This document shows, one piece after another, positions 59,277 to 64,000 of a DNA stretch of 64,000 bases (position 1 is the first letter of the stretch; every line of letters begins with the position of its first letter). The stretch is taken from the NCBI GenBank assembly GCA_038230035.1, contig JBBRNX010000014.1:1-64000 (forward strand), in the 5' to 3' direction. Source of the stretch: Gaiella sp038230035 (lineage in GTDB: Bacteria > Actinomycetota > Thermoleophilia > Gaiellales > Gaiellaceae). The position numbers and the translations under genes were made by a program. The notes beneath the pieces were generated by a model. That model saw nothing but the letters and a program-made list of their open reading frames with translations, had not been told where the DNA came from and did not search any database.

Positions 59277-59788
59277 TCACCGCAATCTGCCCAGGGTCGT
59301 ACGACCCCGTCACAAACGGCCACGTGGACGTGATCGGTCGCGCGGCGGCGATCTTCGACCGCGTCGTCGTAGGCGTCGTGCGCGATCCGACCCACAAGCA
59401 GACGCTCTTCACTATCGAGGAGCGCGTCGTCTTCCTCGAGCAGGCTCTCGCGCACGTCGAGAACGTCGTCGTCGACGTCTTCTCCGAGCTGGTGGTCGAC
59501 TTCGCGCGTCGTCACGACGCACGGACGATGGTGAAGGGCCTGCGCGTCTTTGCCGACTTCGAGTGGGAGGCGCAGATGAACCAGCTCAACCGGCTGCTCG
59601 CTCCGGAGATCGAGACGATGTACGTGATGTCGAACCCCGCCTACAGCTTCGTCTCCTCGAGCGGCGTCAAGGAGATCGCGTCATTCGGTGGGAAAGTCGA
59701 CGATCTCGTGCCTGAAGCCGTGGCCCGCCGTTTCCGGGAACTGCACCCGAACGGTCGACCCGGCGCTCCTGTCAGCCCGCAAGAGTAA
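59273..59788 (+). CDS. coaD: Phosphopantetheine adenylyltransferase
   Basis: 171 residues. ICPGSYDPVTNGHVDVIGRA holds the HxGH-type nucleotidyl-transfer site (TNGH). KQTLFTIEERV, VKGLRVFADFEWEAQMNQLN and YSFVSSSGVKEIASFGG complete the family pattern. It transfers AMP to phosphopantetheine in CoA synthesis. ATG 59273 overlaps rsmD (ATGA). Confidence 0.96.
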   Translation: MITAICPGSYDPVTNGHVDVIGRAAAIFDRVVVGVVRDPTHKQTLFTIEERVVFLEQALAHVENVVVDVFSELVVDFARRHDARTMVKGLRVFADFEWEAQMNQLNRLLAPEIETMYVMSNPAYSFVSSSGVKEIASFGGKVDDLVPEAVARRFRELHPNGRPGAPVSPQE

Positions 59789-59803
59789 GATGCCGGAGGC
59801 TTA

Positions 59804-60313
59804 ATGGACGTCCTGGTACTCATCGACAAGCTCGACGATCTCGTGCACAACGCGAAAGCGGTGCCGCTCACCGATCAGGTACGGATCGATCGCGAGGAGA
59901 TCTACGACATCCTCGATCAGATGCGCGCGACGATCCCGGAAGAGATCAAGCAGGCGCGCTGGATCGTGAAGGAGCGTCAGGAGATGCTTGCCGAGGCGAA
60001 GCGTGAGTGCGACCGGCTGATCGGCGAGTCGCGCGAGCAGGCGGTGCGCGAGGCGTCGCAGACCGAGATCGTCAAGCTCGCAGAGCGCCAGTCACAGGAC
60101 ATCGTGGACGAGGCGCGTCGCTCGGCTCGCGAGACGCGGCTCGAGATGGAGGACTGGGCGGACGGCATCCTCTCGACGCTCGAGGTCAATCTCGACAAGT
60201 TCCTCGGCGCCGTGAAGCGGGGCCGCGAGCGGTTGCACGAGCGCTCGCAAGAGACAGTGGTCGCCGGGATCGGCCCGACCGACCGCGAACTCGACGGCGA
60301 CTCGTACCTCTAG
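59804..60313 (+). CDS. DivIVA-like coiled-coil cell-division protein
   Basis: 169 residues, almost wholly helical: MDVLVLIDKLDDLVHNAKAV at the N terminus, then a long charged coiled coil (EIKQARWIVKERQEMLAEAK ... VREASQTEIVKLAERQSQDI). Position after coaD and sequence style match actinobacterial DivIVA-like proteins such as mycobacterial SepIVA; others are mislabelled as ATP synthase b subunits. It is inferred to act at the septum or pole. GGAGG precedes ATG 59804 at 5 bases. The usual downstream YceD-rpmF genes are not here. Confidence 0.8.
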   Translation: MDVLVLIDKLDDLVHNAKAVPLTDQVRIDREEIYDILDQMRATIPEEIKQARWIVKERQEMLAEAKRECDRLIGESREQAVREASQTEIVKLAERQSQDIVDEARRSARETRLEMEDWADGILSTLEVNLDKFLGAVKRGRERLHERSQETVVAGIGPTDRELDGDSYL

Positions 60314-60360
60314 CCTCTAGCGCCAGTAGTCGGGCTAGAGGACGCGCGCGCCGCCCGTAA

Positions 60361-60697
60361 CTACCCGCCGTCCCACACGATCCACCGCCAGCCGCGGTTG
60401 CACAGAGCGTGGTGGCTGTAGCTGAAGGGTCGGTCGAAGCGTCCTTCCCAATACGCGACACATCGGAATCCAGCCGCAATGCAGCGTGTGCGTTGGAACC
60501 AAAACGGGGACAAGAGCTTGCGCTTTACGACCTCCGATGTCGCGCAACTCACATCTGGAGACGCGGTGAGGAAGGCGCCGGCGTTGTTAGGCCTCTCGTA
60601 GTACCGCGACTCCCGTGCCGAGGCAGCCGGCGCCCACGCTCAGAGCTAGCCCAGATGCGACCAGCACGAAGGTAAGACTCAAGCGCACGTCCGACAT
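60361..60697 (-). pseudogene. Small secreted Cys-rich protein, apparent frameshift
   Basis: Two adjoining frames form one plausible exported protein. From ATG 60697 a signal peptide (RLSLTFVLVASGLALSVGAG) runs to TAA at 60587. From about 60610 another frame encodes RPNNAGAFLTASPDVSCATS and then a domain with four Cys: KLLSPFWFQRTRCIAAGFRC, VAYWEGRFDR and HALCNRGWRWIVWDGG, ending at 60361. This C-x(n)-RC...FxC...C...G layout is common in small extracellular proteins of Solirubrobacterales and relatives. A one-base change near 60600-60615 would join them. It fills the gap after the DivIVA-like gene. Confidence 0.55.
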
Positions 60698-60724
60698 GGT
60701 ATTTGCCCGGCCGGCTCGGTACGT

Positions 60725-60758
60725 CGTGCGGGCGACCCTATGGGGCGTCGCCCGCACG
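60725..60758 (-). terminator. Hairpin downstream of the first Ig-repeat gene
   Basis: CGTGCGGGCGAC pairs perfectly with GTCGCCCGCACG (12 bp) around a 10-base loop, 13 bases past the stop of the minus-strand gene at 60772. Confidence 0.7.
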
Positions 60759-60771
60759 AACACGACGTCGT

Positions 60772-62235
60772 CTAGCCGGTGGCCGTTCGCACCTGGACGA
60801 GCCTGCGCGTGCCGACGCCGGCCAGCGGGTTGTCGCCGCTGCGACGGGCCCGGACGAAGAACTGCACCGAGAAGCCGTTTCTGAGCGGGAAGTCCGCTCG
60901 CGGGAGCACCTGGAAGATCGCGAAGCCGTTCTGTGCTGTCGCGAGCTCCGGTGGCGTGGAGGTGAGGATGGGGACCGACCGGACGAACACGAGCGCGTCG
61001 CGCACGACGTAGCCTCGTGTGTCGACGACGTGGACGGTGACCACGAGCGGCGTGTTCCGGGCACGGATCGGGTTCGGGCTGAATTTGACGCTGTCGACGA
61101 TCAGCCTCTGATCGGCGGGCACGCTCGTGACCGGGATCGAGATCTTCCCGTCCGGCAGCGTGATGGCTCCGGGTGGTAAGGAGCCGCCGCCTCCGCCTCC
61201 GCCACCACTCGACTTGACGACGTCGGTCGTCGCCGATTCGGCCCCAGTTACGCCAGCGCTGTTCGTTGCGGTGACGCGGACCTTCAGCCGCTTCCCGACA
61301 TCGCTGGCATCGATGGTACGAGCCGGCCCGGTCTCGCCGCTGATCGGGCTGCAGTTGCTGCTGTTCGTGTCGCAGCGGTACCACTGATCGGCGAACGTGA
61401 TCGGTGTCTTACCCGTCCACGTTCCGGTGCTCGCGGTCAGGGTCTGACCCTGCGTCGCGGTACCCGAGATCGTCGGCTTCACCGTGTTGACCGGTGCGCC
61501 GGAGCCGCCGCCACCACCGCTACCGGTGATCGTGGCCGTTGCGTTCGATGTGGAACTCGCGGAGCCGGAGGTGTTCGTAGCCGTGACTCGTACCCGCAGC
61601 CGTGAGCCGACGTCGCCGGAGTCCACGGTCCGGGTGTTTCCCGTCTCGCCGGAGATCGAGTTGCAGTTGCTGCCGCCCGTGTCACAACGCTGCCACTGGT
61701 ACGTGAACGTCAGCGGTGTGCTGCCGGTCCACGTCCCGTTACTTACTGTCAGTGTCGAGCCTTGTGTCGCCGAGCCCGAGATCGTCGGCTCAGCGGTATT
61801 CACGGGCGGCCCTGACCCGCCCGACGTGACGACGGCCGTCGCGTTCGACGTCTGGCTTGTCGAGCCACTCGAGTTGGTCGCAGTGACCTTGACCTGAAGG
61901 GTAGAGCCGACGTCGCCGCTGTCGACGAGCCGGGTCGCGTTGGTCTCGCCGGAGATCGAGGCGCAACTCGAACCACCGGCGTTACAACGCTGCCACTGGT
62001 ACGCGAACGTGATCGGCGTGTCACCCGACCACGAGCCGGGTGACGCGGTCAGCGTCTGACCCTGGGCTGCGGTCCCCGAGATCGACGGCGGCGAGGTGTT
62101 GCTCGGCACAGCTGCGGTCAGGGCTGGCGCGGCCCCGCTTGCGAGTGCGGTCACCAAGGCGATCAAGCCGAGGATGACAACTGTCAGCGGGTATCTGGCG
62201 CGGACGCGGGAAAGTGGGTGTGGTCGATTCATCAT
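60772..62235 (-). CDS. Secreted three-repeat Ig-like protein, paralogue A
   Basis: 487 residues. A signal peptide (YPLTVVILGLIALVTALASG) is followed by three repeats of about 93 residues at 44-136, 143-236 and 247-340. Each has ISGxAxQGxTLT, W(S/T)G-x-TP(I/L)TF, a QWxRC...C pair that probably forms a disulfide, and DVGxxLxVxVTATNxxG. Gly-rich linkers lead to a C-terminal domain (355-487) with SVKFSPNPIRARNTPLVVTV, DTRGYVVRDALVFVRSVPIL and NGFSVQFFVRARRSGDNPLA. It is likely a surface or matrix protein; function unknown. GAGGAG precedes the ATG. Confidence 0.85.
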   Translation of the reverse strand: MMNRPHPLSRVRARYPLTVVILGLIALVTALASGAAPALTAAVPSNTSPPSISGTAAQGQTLTASPGSWSGDTPITFAYQWQRCNAGGSSCASISGETNATRLVDSGDVGSTLQVKVTATNSSGSTSQTSNATAVVTSGGSGPPVNTAEPTISGSATQGSTLTVSNGTWTGSTPLTFTYQWQRCDTGGSNCNSISGETGNTRTVDSGDVGSRLRVRVTATNTSGSASSTSNATATITGSGGGGGSGAPVNTVKPTISGTATQGQTLTASTGTWTGKTPITFADQWYRCDTNSSNCSPISGETGPARTIDASDVGKRLKVRVTATNSAGVTGAESATTDVVKSSGGGGGGGGSLPPGAITLPDGKISIPVTSVPADQRLIVDSVKFSPNPIRARNTPLVVTVHVVDTRGYVVRDALVFVRSVPILTSTPPELATAQNGFAIFQVLPRADFPLRNGFSVQFFVRARRSGDNPLAGVGTRRLVQVRTATG

Positions 62236-62280
62236 GGGTGACTCCTCTCAGCCGTCGATGTGTCCACCGTGCGTTGTAAC

Positions 62281-62314
62281 GGGAGCGCCGGAGGTCGCAG
62301 CCTCCGGCGCTCCC
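62281..62314 (-). terminator. Hairpin downstream of the second Ig-repeat gene
   Basis: GGGAGCGCCGGAGG pairs perfectly with CCTCCGGCGCTCCC (14 bp) around a 6-base loop, just past the stop at 62327. It separates the two paralogues into individual transcripts or attenuates read-through. Confidence 0.75.
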
Positions 62315-62326
62315 AGATTTGAGTCG

Positions 62327-63814
62327 CTAGCGGGAGGTCGCGACTTGGACGAGCCGACGCGCGGACACGCCTGCGAGTGGGTTGTCCCCGTCTTTGCGGG
62401 CGCGGACGAAGAACTGAACGTTGTAGCCGTTCCTCAACGGGAAGTCCGCACGAGGGAGAACCTGGAGCGTGAGCCAGCCGTCCTGCCCCGTCCTCTGCTC
62501 GGGCGGTGTCGTCGTCAGCAGCGGAACCGAGCGCAGGAAGACGATCGCGTCCCGGACGACGTAGCCGCGGGAGTCCGCGATATGGACACGCACGGTGAGT
62601 GGGTGTTGGCGTGACCGAACCGGGTTCGGCGAGAACTCGACACGGTCGATGATCAGCTGCGCGGGCAGCGAGACGCTCGACACGGGGATCGAGATCTGGC
62701 CGTTCGGCAGGCGGATCGCGCCGGCGGGCAACTGCGACCCGGCCTTGACGGCTGCCGTGGGATTCGATGCCGCTACCGCTGAGCCGGTGCTGTTCGTCGC
62801 GGTGATCCGGACACGAAGTCGTTTGCCGACGTCGTCGCCCTGGAGGGTGTACGAGGATCCGTTGGCACTCGGAATGAAGGCGCAGTTGGAGCCGTCCGAC
62901 TTGCCACCGTCGGTCGCGCAGCGCACCCACTGGTACGCGAACGTGATCGGCGTGGGGCCGTTCCACTTTCCGACGGCTGCCTTGAGAGTCGAGCCCTGGG
63001 TCGTTGAGCCCGAGATCGACGGCTCCCTCTGGTTGGTCGGAGCTTTCGAGGTCGCGCTGGCAACCGTGGCTGTCGCATTCGACGCCACCGTCTTCGAGCC
63101 GGCGCTGTTCGACGCCCTGACGCGGAGACGCATGCGCTTGCCGACGTCGTCGTTCTGGAGGACGTAGGTCGAGGTGGTCGCCCCGGAGATGAACGTGCAG
63201 TTACCGCCGTCGGCTGCCCCGCCGTTGCTCGGGCATCTGACCCACTGGAGCGCGTACGCGATCGGCGCTGTGCCGCTCCACGTCCCGGTCGTCCCGCTCA
63301 GCGTCTGTCCGACGACGAGCGAGCCGCTGACAACAGGTTCGGACGTGTTCTTCGGCGCGGTCGAGGAGACGACGGTCGCCGTGGCGGAGGAGTCGGCGCT
63401 CGCCTGCCCGGCGCCGTTCGTTGCCGTCACGCGGGCGCGCAGCCGGAAGCCGACGTCGCCGCCCTGCAGGTTGTACGTCGAGTTCGTCGCTCCGCCGATC
63501 GAGGTGCAGTTGGAGCCGTTGGAATCGCAGCGACGCCACTGATACGCGAACGTGATCGGTGTGTCCCCGGACCACGAGCCCGAGGTCGCCGAGAGCGTGC
63601 TGCCTGCCGCGGTCGTACCGGAGACGGTCGGCAGCGCGGTGTTCTTAGGTGGGGTCGCCTGGCTTTGTGCCTGAGCCGAACCGCTCGACAATGCGGCGGC
63701 CGACACGAGCGACACGGCTGCGACGAGTGCGGCCGACAACACATACCCGGCACGCGGCCGCTTCCGATGCGGTCCGGGCGCCGCGGCCTCGCCTGACGCA
63801 GGACGTTCTCTCAT
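62327..63814 (-). CDS. Secreted three-repeat Ig-like protein, paralogue B
   Basis: 495 residues, clearly a duplicate of the downstream gene. The basic N terminus (PHRKRPRAG) and VLSAALVAAVSLVSAAALSS form the signal peptide. Repeats lie at about 55-149, 153-252 and 258-356, with QWxRC...C pairs; in repeats 2 and 3 the Cys spacing is longer (RCPSNGGAADGGNC, RCATDGGKSDGSNC). The C-terminal domain (361-495) is nearly the same as in paralogue A (SISVSSV-like IPVSSVSLPAQLIIDRVEFS; RGYVVRDAIVFLRSVPLLTT). Both share a GAGAGGAG ribosome site. Function unknown. Confidence 0.85.
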   Translation of the reverse strand: MRERPASGEAAAPGPHRKRPRAGYVLSAALVAAVSLVSAAALSSGSAQAQSQATPPKNTALPTVSGTTAAGSTLSATSGSWSGDTPITFAYQWRRCDSNGSNCTSIGGATNSTYNLQGGDVGFRLRARVTATNGAGQASADSSATATVVSSTAPKNTSEPVVSGSLVVGQTLSGTTGTWSGTAPIAYALQWVRCPSNGGAADGGNCTFISGATTSTYVLQNDDVGKRMRLRVRASNSAGSKTVASNATATVASATSKAPTNQREPSISGSTTQGSTLKAAVGKWNGPTPITFAYQWVRCATDGGKSDGSNCAFIPSANGSSYTLQGDDVGKRLRVRITATNSTGSAVAASNPTAAVKAGSQLPAGAIRLPNGQISIPVSSVSLPAQLIIDRVEFSPNPVRSRQHPLTVRVHIADSRGYVVRDAIVFLRSVPLLTTTPPEQRTGQDGWLTLQVLPRADFPLRNGYNVQFFVRARKDGDNPLAGVSARRLVQVATSR

Positions 63815-64000
63815 GGTGGCTCCTCTCTCGTGCCTGTCTCGTGCGATTCGAAACCTGTGCGACTTCTACCGCGGTTTCATGCGGCATGCCGGCGCCCTAA
63901 CAGCATCCTTGCGACTCCTTACACGGCGGTCACTCCAGGCTCATCCCACCATCACAGAATCGCCTATTGACGCCCCTCAGGCCTTGGATATGCCTGCTCG

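Noticed and set aside
63649..63900. 83-codon plus-strand frame at the right edge
   Set aside because: It is antisense to the signal peptide and leader of the second Ig-repeat gene and is Arg/Pro-rich without motifs.
1..64000. CRISPR array, toxin-antitoxin pair or defence island
   Set aside because: No regularly spaced direct repeats, cas-like proteins or recognisable defence proteins were seen on either strand.

Overview
This 64-kb window is high-GC chromosomal DNA with actinobacterial features: GTG starts are very common, genes overlap by 1-4 bases (GTGA/ATGA), DAHP synthase is class II, and the housekeeping order is of the Gram-positive type (priA-def-fmt-rsmB-rpe-ribD; rpmB-asp23-fakA-fakB-recG; rsmD-coaD-DivIVA-like). 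Small secreted Cys-rich domains, Ig-like repeat proteins and a HAAT amino-acid transporter suggest the class Thermoleophilia (Gaiellales/Solirubrobacterales-like). That placement is inference, not proof. About 60 genes are supported, and most of the window is conserved core genome.

Layout. 1-1003: remnant of an integrated element (transposase tail, truncated integrase, XRE regulator) beside tRNA-Leu(CAA). 1288-5510: DUF4129 / MoxR ATPase / DUF58 membrane operon. 5538-10968: small Cys/His-rich membrane protein, CGNR zinc-finger regulator, a 1019-residue FtsX-type permease and a single-chain double ATPase. 11045-16473: livKHMGF branched-chain amino-acid ABC transporter. 16600-22285: PadR regulator, membrane protein, GNAT enzyme, DNA polymerase I, cyclic-nucleotide-binding protein, small conserved protein. 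22427-29466: lgt, scpA-scpB, monooxygenase-like protein, YjbR-like protein, M29 peptidase, pseudouridine synthase, cation antiporter, trpS. 29548-30198: methyltransferase broken by a stop codon. 30232-39066: aromatic amino-acid operon (DAHP synthase, tyrA, aroA) running directly into cmk, plsC, der, gpsA, then metK. 39137-41163: DUF2680-like protein, then a DtxR-family regulator divergent from a ZIP metal transporter across a perfect palindrome. 41187-51059: priA, def, fmt, rsmB, rpe and the riboflavin genes ribD, ribE, ribBA, ribH, with an antisense kinase between ribD and ribE. 51087-56741: rpmB, asp23, a fatty-acid-kinase-like pair (fakA, fakB) separated by a lone response-regulator receiver, and recG. 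56915-60313: secreted BNR-repeat protein, rsmD, coaD, DivIVA-like coiled coil. 60361-64000: a frameshifted secreted Cys-rich protein and two tandem secreted Ig-like repeat paralogues.

The most notable signals are: (i) a recurring TANNNT box 6-7 bases before start codons, implying many leaderless mRNAs; (ii) GTAGGGG...CCCCTAC palindromic elements whose ends supply the TAG stop codons of livF, polA and the cyclic-nucleotide-binding gene; (iii) a 17-bp perfect hairpin spanning the rsmD start; (iv) lumazine synthase with an acidic N-terminal extension of about 112 residues; (v) peptide deformylase with a His/Asp-rich N-terminal tail; (vi) a receiver protein inside the fakA-fakB pair; (vii) three genes that look interrupted by a single stop or frameshift. 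I found no CRISPR array, defence island or clearly new multi-gene system.
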